64,000 nucleotides of DNA from Sphaerisporangium corydalis. Its GTDB lineage: Bacteria; Actinomycetota; Actinomycetes; Streptosporangiales; Streptosporangiaceae. Within the stretch, counting starts at the first letter, position 1, and the number at the start of each line of letters is the position of its first letter. The stretch spans positions 54,881-118,880 of the forward strand of contig NZ_JANZYP010000020.1 in the NCBI RefSeq assembly GCF_025506355.1. Reading direction: 5' to 3'. A model generated the notes under the pieces. The model did no database searches, had not been told where the DNA came from, and saw only the letters and a program-made list of their open reading frames with translations. Both the position numbers and the translations under genes were made by a program. Positions 16,866 to 26,255 of this stretch are shown one piece after another.

Positions 16866-18119
16866 ATGAAACGCAGTTACCTCCGGACCGCGGCGTTGGC
16901 GTCGGCCGCGTGCGGCACACTATTCGCCTCGGCGGCCTGTGGCAGCGGCTTCGACGACACCGCGGGCCAGGGCACCACCACGCAGAGCAGCGGGCCGGCC
17001 TCGCTGCAGATCCTCATCGGCTCCTCCGGCGCGGCCGAGACCTCGGCCGTGCAGAAGGCGGCGGCCGCCTGGGCCACCGCCAGCGGCAACAAGGCGACCG
17101 TGACCCCCGCGCAGGACCTCACGCAGCAGCTCGGCCAGGCCTTCGCCGGGGACAGCCCGCCGGACGTCTTCTACGTGGACGCCGCCCGCTTCGCCGACTA
17201 CGCCTCCGTCGGGGCGCTGGAGCCGTACGGGGACAAGATCTCCGACCCGGACGACTTCTACGAGAGCCTGCGCACCACGTTCACGCGGGACGGGAAGTTC
17301 TACTGCGTGCCGAAGGACTTCTCCACGCTGGCGCTGATCGTCAACAAGGACCTGTGGAAGAAGGCCGGGCTCGGCGACTCCGACGTCCCCACCACCTGGG
17401 AGCAGCTCACCTCGGTCGCCGGGAAGATCAAGGCCAAGGGCATGGTGCCGCTGGCGCTGGGCGACACCCGCGACCGCATCGGCGCCTTCATGGTCGAGGC
17501 GGGCGGCTGGATCACCAGCCCGGACGGCAAGCAGGCGACGGCCGACAGCCCCGAGAACGTCAAGGCCCTGGACTACGTCCAGTCGCTGCTGAAGGGCGGG
17601 CTGGCCAAGTTCCCGAAGAAGCTGGACTCCGGCTGGGCCGGTGAGGCGTTCGGCAAGGCCAAGGCCGTGATGACCATCGAGGGCAACTGGATCAAGGGCG
17701 CCATGAAGGCGGACTACCCCGACGTCGGCTACGCCGCGTACCAGCTTCCCGCCGGTCCCAAGGGCAAGGGCACGCTCTCGTTCACCAACTGCTGGGGCGT
17801 CGCGGCCAAGAGCAGGCACAAGGAGCAGGCGATCAGCTTCGTCGAGGCGATGACGAAGACCGGCCAGCAGATGGAGTTCGCCCGCGCGTTCGGCGTGATG
17901 CCCTCCCGCGAGTCGGCCAAGGACCAGTTCGTCAAGGAGTTCCCCGAGGACGCCGCGTTCGCCGACGGCGCGGGCTACGCCCAGGGGCCGGTGAACGCGC
18001 CCAAGATGGACAGCGTGCTGGCGGACTTCGACGCCGGCCTCCAGCAGCTCGACACGACCGCGCCCAAGACGATCCTCGCCCGCCTGCAGAAGAACGCCCA
18101 GAGCGCTCTCGGGAACTGA
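16866..18119 (+). CDS. Sugar ABC transporter substrate-binding lipoprotein, family 1
   Basis: A 417-residue extracytoplasmic binding protein. The N-terminus MKRSYLRTAA plus a hydrophobic stretch leads to a Cys (16 or 25, SAAC) that can be lipidated. The mature part has the family 1 fold signals: PPDVFYVDAARFADYASVGALEPY, KDFSTLALIVNKDLWKKAGL, PTTWEQLTSVAGKIK. It binds an oligosaccharide outside the membrane and delivers it to the two permeases downstream. An AGGA ribosome binding site precedes the ATG. It is 49 bp after lacI and 73 bp before the first permease, and is probably one operon with them. Confidence 0.92.
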   Translation: MKRSYLRTAALASAACGTLFASAACGSGFDDTAGQGTTTQSSGPASLQILIGSSGAAETSAVQKAAAAWATASGNKATVTPAQDLTQQLGQAFAGDSPPDVFYVDAARFADYASVGALEPYGDKISDPDDFYESLRTTFTRDGKFYCVPKDFSTLALIVNKDLWKKAGLGDSDVPTTWEQLTSVAGKIKAKGMVPLALGDTRDRIGAFMVEAGGWITSPDGKQATADSPENVKALDYVQSLLKGGLAKFPKKLDSGWAGEAFGKAKAVMTIEGNWIKGAMKADYPDVGYAAYQLPAGPKGKGTLSFTNCWGVAAKSRHKEQAISFVEAMTKTGQQMEFARAFGVMPSRESAKDQFVKEFPEDAAFADGAGYAQGPVNAPKMDSVLADFDAGLQQLDTTAPKTILARLQKNAQSALGN

Positions 18120-18192
18120 GCGGCCTCCCGGCCCCGGCCGCCCCCCACGGGCGGGCGGCCGTCCCGGGAGGGCCCCGCGGGAAGGAGAGGAA

Positions 18193-19290
18193 ATGGTGGA
18201 CGCCGCGTCCGCGATCGACCGCCGCCGCCTCGGCAGAGGCTCGGCCACCAGGCAGAACCTGGCGGGCTGGCTGTTCCTGGCGCCCGTCGTGGTCATCCTC
18301 GGCGTGTTCATGCTGCTGCCGATCCTGATGGCGATGTGGGTGAGCCTGACCTCCTGGAACGGGCAGGGCAGCCCGTTCACCGGCCGGGCGCCGTTCGTGG
18401 GCCTCGGCAACTACGTCCGGCTGTTCACCCAGGACGACCTGGCCCGCCAGGACTTCATGACGAGCATCCGCAACAACGTGTACTACGTCGCGATCGTGGT
18501 GCCGGTGCAGACCGCCCTGGCGCTCGGCCTCGCGCTGGTGGTGAACGGGCGGATGCTCAAGGGGAAGACGTTCTTCCGCAGCGCGTTCTTCTTCCCGTCG
18601 GTGACCAGCTCGGTGGCCGTCAGCGTGGTGTTCCTGTTCATCTTCGCCAACTCCGGCGCGGTGGGCAGCCTGCTGAGCATGTTCGGGATCAGCGGCCCCG
18701 AGTGGTTCTCCGACTCGCGGGGCGTGCTCCACCTGCTGCTCGGCGGGCTCGGCCTGGTCGACGGCGCCGCTCCCCCGGCGGCGCTGACCGGCGGGGGCCC
18801 GTTCGGGCTGACGTGGTGGGACTGGCTGTCGGGGCCGAGCGTCGCCATGTGCACGATCATCATCCTCGTCGTCTGGACGACCTCGGGCACGTTCATGCTG
18901 ATGTTCCTGGCCGCGCTCCAGGACATCCCGGTCACGCTGGAGGAGGCGAGCCTGATCGACGGGGCCGGCGCCTGGCAGCGGTTCCGGCACGTGACCCTGC
19001 CGATGCTGCGGCCCACGCTGTTCCTGGTGCTGACCCTCGGGCTGATCGGCACCTGGCAGGTGTTCGACCAGGTGTACGTGATGAGCCAGGGCAACCCGGC
19101 GAAGACCACGCTGACGCCCGCGTACCTGTCGTACCGGACGGCGTTCCGCGACTTCGACTACGGGTCAGGGACGGCGATCTCGTTCGTCCTGTTCCTCATC
19201 ATCGTGGTGATGACGCTGGTCCAGCGGTGGGTGATGCGCGACCGGGTCGCGGACGCCGGCGCCGGCCCGCGCAAGCAAGGGAGCTCCTGA
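18193..19290 (+). CDS. Sugar ABC transporter permease, MalF-like
   Basis: A 365-residue membrane protein, longer than the usual 300 because of a Gly/Ala/Pro-rich loop near residues 185-210. The EAA motif for the ATPase contact is EEASLIDGAGAWQRFRHVTLP (about 252-272, cited by its ends EEASLIDGAG and VTLP). A strong GAAGGAGAGG ribosome binding site precedes the ATG. It acts with the next gene as the membrane pair of a CUT1-type sugar importer. No ATPase gene is present, so a shared MsiK-type ATPase encoded elsewhere is expected. Confidence 0.92.
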   Translation: MVDAASAIDRRRLGRGSATRQNLAGWLFLAPVVVILGVFMLLPILMAMWVSLTSWNGQGSPFTGRAPFVGLGNYVRLFTQDDLARQDFMTSIRNNVYYVAIVVPVQTALALGLALVVNGRMLKGKTFFRSAFFFPSVTSSVAVSVVFLFIFANSGAVGSLLSMFGISGPEWFSDSRGVLHLLLGGLGLVDGAAPPAALTGGGPFGLTWWDWLSGPSVAMCTIIILVVWTTSGTFMLMFLAALQDIPVTLEEASLIDGAGAWQRFRHVTLPMLRPTLFLVLTLGLIGTWQVFDQVYVMSQGNPAKTTLTPAYLSYRTAFRDFDYGSGTAISFVLFLIIVVMTLVQRWVMRDRVADAGAGPRKQGSS

Positions 19291-19291
19291 C

Positions 19292-20179
19292 ATGTCCCGG
19301 AGAACCGGCCGGCGCACGGCACAGGCGATCACCCACCGGCCGGGGGACGGCCGGAGCATGGTCTCCACCTTCACCGGGTACGCGGTCCTGGTCTTCTTCT
19401 CGCTGGTCTTCCTGTACCCGTTCGTCATCCAGATCGCGAACTCGCTGAAGACCGAGGCCGACGCGGCGGCGAACCCGCTGTCGCCGATCCCCTCGCCGCT
19501 GTCACTGGCCGGCTACGAACGGGTCTTCTTCGGGACCGACCTGCCGCTGTGGCTGGGCAACTCGATCCTGGTGACGGTGATCGTGACCGTGGGGCGGGTC
19601 TTCCTGGACTCGCTCGCCGGGTACGCGCTCGCGCGGCTCCGCTTCCGGGGCCGCAGGACCATGTTCGCCGCCATCGTCGCGATCATCGCGGTGCCCGGCG
19701 TGGTGCTGTTCATCCCGAAGTTCCTGGTGCTCAACCAGCTCGGGCTGTACAACAGCTATTCGGCCCTGATCCTGCCGGTGATCGCGGACGCGGCCGGCGT
19801 CTTCATCATGAAACAGTTCTTCGAGTCGATCCCGGTGAGCGTCGAGGAGGCCGCGCGCATCGACGGCGCGGGGGTGTTCCGCACGTTCTGGTCGGTCGTC
19901 CTGCCGATGGCGCGCCCGGCGCTGATCACGCTGACGATCATCTCCTTCCAGGGGACGTGGAACGAGTTCCCGCACAGCCTGGTGTCGGTGCAGAGCCCGA
20001 GCCTGTTCACGTTGCCGCGCGGGCTGGCCGACCTGGTCAGCGGCTCGCTCGGCGTCGGGACGCAGTACCCGCTCAAGCTCGGCGCGGCGGTGCTGGCGAC
20101 GATCCCGGTGGCGGTCATCTTCGTGATCTTCCAGCGCTACTTCATCCGTGGCGCCAACGAGGGCGCCGACAAGGGCTGA
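19292..20179 (+). CDS. Sugar ABC transporter permease, MalG-like
   Basis: A 295-residue permease starting one base after the stop of the preceding gene, which indicates translational coupling. The EAA loop EEAARIDGAGVFRTFWSVVL lies near 180-199, and the expected six helices are visible as hydrophobic blocks. The AAGGGAG ribosome binding site lies inside the end of the upstream gene. It is the last gene of the lacI-associated sugar importer. Confidence 0.93.
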   Translation: MSRRTGRRTAQAITHRPGDGRSMVSTFTGYAVLVFFSLVFLYPFVIQIANSLKTEADAAANPLSPIPSPLSLAGYERVFFGTDLPLWLGNSILVTVIVTVGRVFLDSLAGYALARLRFRGRRTMFAAIVAIIAVPGVVLFIPKFLVLNQLGLYNSYSALILPVIADAAGVFIMKQFFESIPVSVEEAARIDGAGVFRTFWSVVLPMARPALITLTIISFQGTWNEFPHSLVSVQSPSLFTLPRGLADLVSGSLGVGTQYPLKLGAAVLATIPVAVIFVIFQRYFIRGANEGADKG

Positions 20180-20234
20180 ACCGCCCACTGCATCCGACAT
20201 CCCGACAAACTTCATATTTCACCACAAACATGCG

Positions 20235-20248
20235 TTTACCTGCGTAAA
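20235..20248. promoter_or_regulatory. Small dyad upstream of the hemerythrin gene
   Basis: TTTAC (20235-20239) and GTAAA (20244-20248) form a perfect 5-bp inverted repeat around CTGC, in an AT-rich patch about 60 bp before the hemerythrin start. It could be an operator, but there is no matching regulator nearby. Confidence 0.3.
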
Positions 20249-20305
20249 TACCGGCAAGGGCCCAGAGGAAGGAGTAGAGCCGCCACCGGCATTGGGAGGC
20301 AGGCC

Positions 20306-20881
20306 ATGGCGAACGTGTTCGAAGTTCTGCGCCGCGACCATGACGAGGTCAGGCATCTTCTGGCCGAGATCGAGGCAGGGGCCCCCTTGGTGGGCGTCAG
20401 CGAGTCCGAGCGGCTGGTCGTGCGCAAGCGGCAGGTGGACCGCCTGATCACCGAGGAGTCCAAGCACGAGGCGCTGGAGGAGGAGTACTTCTGGCCGGCC
20501 GTCCGCGAACTGGTCTCCGGCGGCCGGGAGCTGGCCGACAAGGCGATCAGGCAGGAACGGCGGGCCAAGTTCCTGCTGGAGGACCTGATCGGCTACGACC
20601 CCTCCAAGCTCAGGTACGAGGAGATGCTCGACTGCTTCATCGACGAGGCCCGCGAGCACTTCGCGTTCGAGGAGGAGCAGGTCTGGCCGGAACTGCGCCT
20701 GGTCCTCACCCCGGAGCGGGCCGAGGAGCTCGGCACCAAGATCGACCGAGCCCGGCGGATGGCACCGACCCGCCCGCACCCGCACACACCACCGCACCCC
20801 GGGCTGCTCAAGGCGACCAGCCCCTTCGTCGGCACCGCCGACCGGATCCGCGACCTGGTCTCCGGCCGGGGCCGCCACTGA
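20306..20881 (+). CDS. Hemerythrin HHE domain protein
   Basis: A 191-residue, mostly helical protein of the hemerythrin-like cation-binding family. Candidate iron ligands are in RRDHDEVRHLL (near residue 11), ESKHEALEEEYFWP (near 54), and DEAREHFAFEEEQVWPE (near 120), giving the expected His/Glu pattern of a four-helix di-iron protein. A Pro/His-rich linker (PTRPHPHTPPHP) leads to a short C-terminal segment. Possible roles are oxygen or redox sensing, or protection from nitrosative stress. It has no membrane segment and a GGAGG-type ribosome binding site. Confidence 0.87.
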   Translation: MANVFEVLRRDHDEVRHLLAEIEAGAPLVGVSESERLVVRKRQVDRLITEESKHEALEEEYFWPAVRELVSGGRELADKAIRQERRAKFLLEDLIGYDPSKLRYEEMLDCFIDEAREHFAFEEEQVWPELRLVLTPERAEELGTKIDRARRMAPTRPHPHTPPHPGLLKATSPFVGTADRIRDLVSGRGRH

Positions 20882-20885
20882 CCCC

Positions 20886-21263
20886 TCAGCGGCCGGGTTC
20901 GGCGAGGCGCTCCGCCAGCAGGTCGCGGACGCGCGTGACGGCGGCGACCCGCTCGTCCAGGACCGCGAGCCGCCGCCGCGCCGTCTCCAGCGCGACGGCG
21001 CATCCGGTGCCTCCGGGCCCGGCGAAGCGGTCGGGCACCCGCAGGTCGAGCAGATCGGCGAACGCGCGCACGTCCTCGATCGTGAAGCCGAGCGCGAGCA
21101 GCTCGCGGATGTTGCGCACCCGGAGCACCGCCCCGGGGTCGTACTCCCGGTAGCCGGCCGAGGTGCGGGAAGGGGACAGCAGCCCCTCCTTCTCGTACCA
21201 GCGAAGCGCCCGGGGGGTGGTGCCCGCGGCGCGGGCCACGTCGGATATCCGCATGGACGCCAT
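20886..21263 (-). CDS. MerR family transcriptional regulator
   Basis: A 125-residue MerR protein: winged helix MRISDVARAAGTTPRALRWY (about 4-23), then EKEGLLSPSRTSAGYREYDP, then a long helix ending LAERLAEPGR. A Cys (in GGTGCAVALE) is the only obvious sensor residue. Starts at 21263 and 21254 are both ATG and neither has a good ribosome binding site. It lies downstream of the zinc-type oxidoreductase gene on the same strand, whose promoter contains a perfect MerR-type dyad, so it is likely the regulator of that gene and, through read-through, of itself. Confidence 0.88.
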   Translation of the reverse strand: MASMRISDVARAAGTTPRALRWYEKEGLLSPSRTSAGYREYDPGAVLRVRNIRELLALGFTIEDVRAFADLLDLRVPDRFAGPGGTGCAVALETARRRLAVLDERVAAVTRVRDLLAERLAEPGR

Positions 21264-21349
21264 GGTCACACGCGGCCCGGCCCGCCGCCCACCCGCCTCC
21301 AACGGACCCGCGTGCCCGCCCGCGTCGGACCGCCGCCCGCACGCCACGG

Positions 21350-22348
21350 TCACAGGCGGATCAGGGTGACGCCCACCGCCTCGGCGGCGGGCAGGCCGAG
21401 CAGGGCACCGGGAGCGCCGGCCAGCCCGTCGACGACGGTGTGCGGCAACGCCAGCCGGCCCTCCCGCCGCCACCGTTCCGCGTCCCTGATCCAGGCCGCG
21501 CGCGACTCCGGGTGGTCGGACGCCGTGAAGCCCCGCAGCGTCACCCTGCGGCCGATCAGCGTCATCAGGTCCAGCCCGGTCTCGGCGCGCGCGCCGCCCA
21601 GCTGGTGGGCGAGTGCCCCGCACAGGGCGACACGGGCGCCGGGCCGGGCCGCGCCGACGGCCGCGCGCAGATGCTCGCCGCCCACGGTGTCGAAGACCAC
21701 GTCCACCCCGCCGGGAGCGGCCTGCCGGAGCAGGGCGGCCACCGGCCCGTCGTGCCGGTCGAAGGCCGCGTCGAAGCCGAGCGCGGCGGTCAGCTCGCGC
21801 GCCCTGGCCGCCGAACCGGCACCGCCGACGACGCGGCCCGCGCCGAGCAGCCGGGCGATCAGCCCGGCCGCGCTCCCGGCGGCCCCGGCGGCCCCCGTCA
21901 CGAACACGGTGTCCCCCGGCCGCACGGCGGCGACGTCCCGCAGCCCGACGTAGGCGGTCAGCCCCTGCCCCAGGTGGACGGCCGCGTCGGACGAGGTCGT
22001 GACCGGGCCGATCCGGCGGAACAGCCCCGCCTCGCCCACGGCGTGCTCGCGCCAGCCCAGGCCGTGCGACACGTGGTCGCCCGGGGACAGGTCCGGGTCG
22101 CCCGACGCCAGCACCTCGCCGATGGCCGGGCCGTGCAGGACCCGGCCCACCTCGTACGGCGGCATCGGCCCGGCGCCGGTGACCAGGGAGAGCATGACGG
22201 CGGACACGGGCATCCAGCGGTTGCGCACCAGGACCTCACCCGGGCCGGGACGGGGCACCGCCACCTCGGCGACGGCGAAGTGCTCCGGGCCGGGCGCGCC
22301 CGGCGGCCGGGCGGCGAGACGGACCTCATGGGAACGAAAGGCTGACAT
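21350..22348 (-). CDS. Medium-chain NADP-dependent oxidoreductase
   Basis: A 332-residue enzyme of the medium-chain dehydrogenase/reductase superfamily without zinc ligands, nearest to the leukotriene B4 dehydrogenase/curcumin reductase type. The nucleotide-binding motif GAAGAAGSAAGLIARLLGAGRVVG lies near 148-171 (key residues GAAGAAG). The N-terminal region has PGPEHFAVAEVAVPRPGPGEVLVRNRW in two parts typical of the family. It probably reduces alpha,beta-unsaturated carbonyl compounds using NADPH. ATG 22348 follows GGAAGG. The promoter carries a MerR-type dyad, and a MerR gene follows 86 bp downstream. Confidence 0.88.
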   Translation of the reverse strand: MSAFRSHEVRLAARPPGAPGPEHFAVAEVAVPRPGPGEVLVRNRWMPVSAVMLSLVTGAGPMPPYEVGRVLHGPAIGEVLASGDPDLSPGDHVSHGLGWREHAVGEAGLFRRIGPVTTSSDAAVHLGQGLTAYVGLRDVAAVRPGDTVFVTGAAGAAGSAAGLIARLLGAGRVVGGAGSAARARELTAALGFDAAFDRHDGPVAALLRQAAPGGVDVVFDTVGGEHLRAAVGAARPGARVALCGALAHQLGGARAETGLDLMTLIGRRVTLRGFTASDHPESRAAWIRDAERWRREGRLALPHTVVDGLAGAPGALLGLPAAEAVGVTLIRL

Positions 22349-22394
22349 CACGGACCTTCCACGAACGCCGGCCGGCGGCCGGACCTGTGGCCCG

Positions 22395-22426
22395 ATCCTG
22401 GACGTTGACGCGTACGTCAACGTCAA
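22395..22426 (-). promoter_or_regulatory. MerR-type promoter with perfect 9-bp inverted repeat
   Basis: ACGTTGACG (22402-22410) and CGTCAACGT (22415-22423) are exact inverted repeats separated by 4 bp. On the minus strand they fall between TTGACG (22426-22421) and CAGGAT (22400-22395), which are 20 bp apart. An overlong spacer filled by a dyad is the classic MerR activator arrangement. The start would be about 40 bp before the oxidoreductase ATG. Confidence 0.65.
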
Positions 22427-22590
22427 GACCTTCGTGCCCGGTGGTGTGGCAGGTGACCGGTTCTTCCTGAATTCCCCATCGTGGGCGCGTCTTGCTGGAC
22501 CGATGGCGTCACGTAGTGACATGACTCGAATAAGTAGTCATTTCGGGGCCGTCGAACCGGCGGCGGCACATGACGGGAAGAGGTGTCACC

Positions 22591-23019
22591 ATGCGCACAT
22601 CCATCACCGCCACCGCGTCCCTCACCGTGGCGTCACTGGCCGGGTCGGTGCTCACCGCGGCGGCCGGTCACGCCGCCGCGCGCGTGCCGGGCGACCGCAC
22701 CGTCACCGTGAACACCGTGACGGGCGAGCACGTCAACGTGCGGGCCGAGCCGTCCGCGACGAGCAAGGTCGTGGGCAGGCGGCGGGACGGCCAGCGGGTC
22801 ACGATCGTCTGCCACAAGGTGGGGGACGAGGTCACCGGCACGTACGGGACCAGCAAGGTGTGGGACATGCTCCCGGGCGGCGGCTACGTGGCCGAGGCCT
22901 ACCTGGACACCGGGCGCGGCGACCCGGTCGTCCCGGAGTGCGGCCGGGCCGTGCACGAGCCGCGCCACCGGGCACTGGCCCCGAGGATCCACGCCGGCTT
23001 CACCTCCTACCACTGGTGA
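22591..23019 (+). CDS. Secreted SH3-domain protein
   Basis: A 142-residue protein with a signal peptide (MRTSITATASLTVASLAGSV, cleavage likely after AAAGHAAA) and a bacterial SH3 (SH3b) module: VNVRAEPSATSKVVGRRRDG, then TIVCHKVGDEVTG and YVAEAYLDTG. SH3b domains bind peptidoglycan or other cell-wall ligands. Two Cys residues may form a disulphide after export. ATG 22591 was chosen because GAGGTG precedes it and the signal peptide starts there; an ATG 21 bp upstream is in frame. Confidence 0.82.
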   Translation: MRTSITATASLTVASLAGSVLTAAAGHAAARVPGDRTVTVNTVTGEHVNVRAEPSATSKVVGRRRDGQRVTIVCHKVGDEVTGTYGTSKVWDMLPGGGYVAEAYLDTGRGDPVVPECGRAVHEPRHRALAPRIHAGFTSYHW

Positions 23020-23029
23020 ACTCCCTGGC

Positions 23030-23491
23030 CTACGGCTTGTGAAGGCCCTGGCCGGTGAAGGCCTCGACGGCCTGCGGGAGGCGGTCGAAGGCGTCGGCGA
23101 GCGCGACGTGGTGGTGGTAGTCCCGTGACGCCACGATCCGCCCGTCGCGGACCCTGAGCACCTGGATGTTGGGCACCGTGAACTCCCGCCCGGTCGAGGC
23201 AACCCGCCCGTCGTAGACGAACTCGGCGACGATCACCTCGGGGTCGGTGGTCTCGTACACCACGACGTCGCGCACCTGGATCGTCAGGTCGGCGCCGGGC
23301 CCGTTGTCGAAGTGCGCGCGGACCGCGTCGCGGCCCTCGATCCGTGTCGGGGCCGGCAGGGCGAACGGGATCTCGATCACGACGTCCTCCGCGTACAGGT
23401 CGGCGAGCCCGTGCCAGGCACGGGCCGAGATCCCGGCGATCAGCCGTTCGAAGACCTCGCGCGGCGCGGCGGGGGCGGGCGTCTCGGACAT
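23030..23491 (-). CDS. SnoaL-like/NTF2-fold protein
   Basis: A 153-residue alpha+beta barrel of the NTF2/SnoaL type: FERLIAGISARAWHGLADLY near the start, IEIPFALPAPTRIEGRDAV, then VPNIQVLRVRDGRIVASRDY and H-H-H at 127-129 (DYHHHVALADAF). Such proteins include small isomerases, hydrolases and cyclases. No partner is adjacent, so the substrate is unknown. The AAGGAG ribosome binding site is good. A perfect 22-bp dyad of TetR-operator type lies directly upstream. It is convergent with the SH3 protein gene, with a gap of 10 bp. Confidence 0.8.
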   Translation of the reverse strand: MSETPAPAAPREVFERLIAGISARAWHGLADLYAEDVVIEIPFALPAPTRIEGRDAVRAHFDNGPGADLTIQVRDVVVYETTDPEVIVAEFVYDGRVASTGREFTVPNIQVLRVRDGRIVASRDYHHHVALADAFDRLPQAVEAFTGQGLHKP

Positions 23492-23516
23492 GGGTCGCTC
23501 CTTGGCAGGTCGGATG

Positions 23517-23538
23517 AAGCGGAGTCGAAACTCCGCTT
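23517..23538. promoter_or_regulatory. TetR-type operator, perfect 9-bp inverted repeat
   Basis: AAGCGGAGT-CGAA-ACTCCGCTT is a perfect dyad located 26 bp before the start codon of the leftward SnoaL-like gene. It overlaps a candidate promoter (TTGACA at 23568-23563 and a CATCAT or TATAAG -10 on the minus strand). No TetR-family gene is present in the window, so the cognate repressor must be elsewhere. Confidence 0.65.
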
Positions 23539-23698
23539 ATATGATGCGGATCGATCACTCCGGTTGTCAATCCCGAGCCGCCAACGGCGACGGGCCGCCG
23601 CCCCGCGCAGGCGGGACGGCGGCCCGAAGCGGACCTCGGCGCCGTAGGGGACGGCGCCCTGGGCGGACCTCAGCGCCGGCCGGGCCGGCGCGGGCGGG

Positions 23699-24334
23699 TC
23701 AGCAGGTGCCGAGCATGGTGGACAGCGCCGACTTCTCGGCGCTCTGGACGGTCAGGCCCCACTCGTACTTCACGTCGATGTACGCGCGGGCGTAGGTGCA
23801 CCAGAACGAGGTGAGCGACGGCTTCCAGCTCGCCGGGTCGGAGTCGCCCTTGGACTGGTTCACGTTGTCGGTCACCGCCCACAACTGGGCGTTGGTGAGG
23901 TCGTTGGCGAACGACTGGCGCTTGGAGGTGGTCCACGCGTACGCCCCGGAGCGCCAGGCCTCGGCCAGGGGGACCATGTGGTCGATGTCCACGTCGGAGG
24001 CGGCGGTCCAGGTGGCGCCGTCGTACGGCGAGGTCCACCTGCCCGAGGTCGCGGCACAGCTGGAGTTGGTCACCACACTGGTCCCGTCGCGCTTGAGCAC
24101 GGTCTCCCGGGTGTTGCAGGCGCCCGAGATGGTGATCCAGTGCGGGAACAGGTCGCGGTCGTAGGTGCCCGCGTTCCTCTCGACGTCGACGGTGAGGGCG
24201 GCGAGCTCCGAGCTCGCCGTACTCGCGGAGGGGATGTTCGGCGGGGTGAGGGCGTTGGCGGCGGGGCTGGTCGTCACGGTGGTGACGGTGAACATCACGG
24301 CGGTGGCCGTTGCGAGGATCGCGACTCGTCTCAC
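23699..24334 (-). CDS. Secreted HNH family endonuclease
   Basis: A 211-residue protein with a clear signal peptide (MRRVAILATATAVMFTVTTV, cleavage probably after SPAANA). The nuclease motif is DVDIDHMVPLAEAWRSG (near residue 115) followed by NAQLWAVTDNVNQSKGDSDP (near 146-165), matching HNH proteins of the GmrSD C-terminal/DUF1524-like group that are widespread in actinomycete secretomes. Two Cys pairs fit an exported disulphide-bonded enzyme. The likely role is extracellular DNA digestion for nutrients or competition. GTG start with AAGGAGAG upstream. An 8-bp hairpin (24355-24362/24378-24385) lies in the predicted 5' leader. Confidence 0.88.
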   Translation of the reverse strand: MRRVAILATATAVMFTVTTVTTSPAANALTPPNIPSASTASSELAALTVDVERNAGTYDRDLFPHWITISGACNTRETVLKRDGTSVVTNSSCAATSGRWTSPYDGATWTAASDVDIDHMVPLAEAWRSGAYAWTTSKRQSFANDLTNAQLWAVTDNVNQSKGDSDPASWKPSLTSFWCTYARAYIDVKYEWGLTVQSAEKSALSTMLGTC

Positions 24335-24695
24335 GAGTCTCTCCTTCTGTCTCCGGACCCGGCCCAGAGGGAGAGTTCCGGGTCCACGGGGGGTTGATGA
24401 GACAGAACGGACAATTCCACCGCAAGGAATGTCAGGAAATATCAGGCTTTGATGACACGAATCGGTCAGATTGGTCAGGAGATGCCGCTGGCCTTTGGCC
24501 GCACGCCACCGACCAGCGCGGACGGCCCCCCCGCGCCCGCCACCCCGGCCGGCGCAGAGTCAGAACAAAGTACGAATTTCCGGTAAACAGCCCTATTTCC
24601 AGGAGCTACTCCGCGAATCGGGTGCCCCGAAAAGACCGGAGGCCCGGCCGGCGGGTACCGGTCGGGCCTCCAGGACGGGCGGGCCTGGGCGTAGG
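24335..24695. other. Intergenic region between the HNH nuclease and glpK
   Basis: The left part (24335-24480) is the leader and promoter area of the leftward HNH gene and contains a perfect 8-bp stem (GGACCCGG/CCGGGTCC) just before the ribosome binding site. The middle is noticeably richer in A and T than its surroundings. The right end holds the glpK terminator. No further coding sequence is supported. Confidence 0.6.
24638..24671 (-). terminator. Terminator of the glpFK operon
   Basis: GGAGGCCCGGCCGG (24638-24651) pairs with CCGGTCGGGCCTCC (24658-24671) at 13 of 14 positions around a 6-base loop. On the minus strand the hairpin is followed by GGTCTTTTC. It starts 25 bp after the glpK stop codon. 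Confidence 0.75.
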
Positions 24696-26213
<1,518 letters not shown>

Positions 26214-26255
26214 GTGATGTTGCCTCCTTTGTGGCCGGGTGGGGCATCTCGCGCC

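Noticed and set aside
13407..20179. Complete self-contained sugar ABC importer.
   Set aside because: Binding protein and both permeases are present but no ATPase gene lies in or near the unit.
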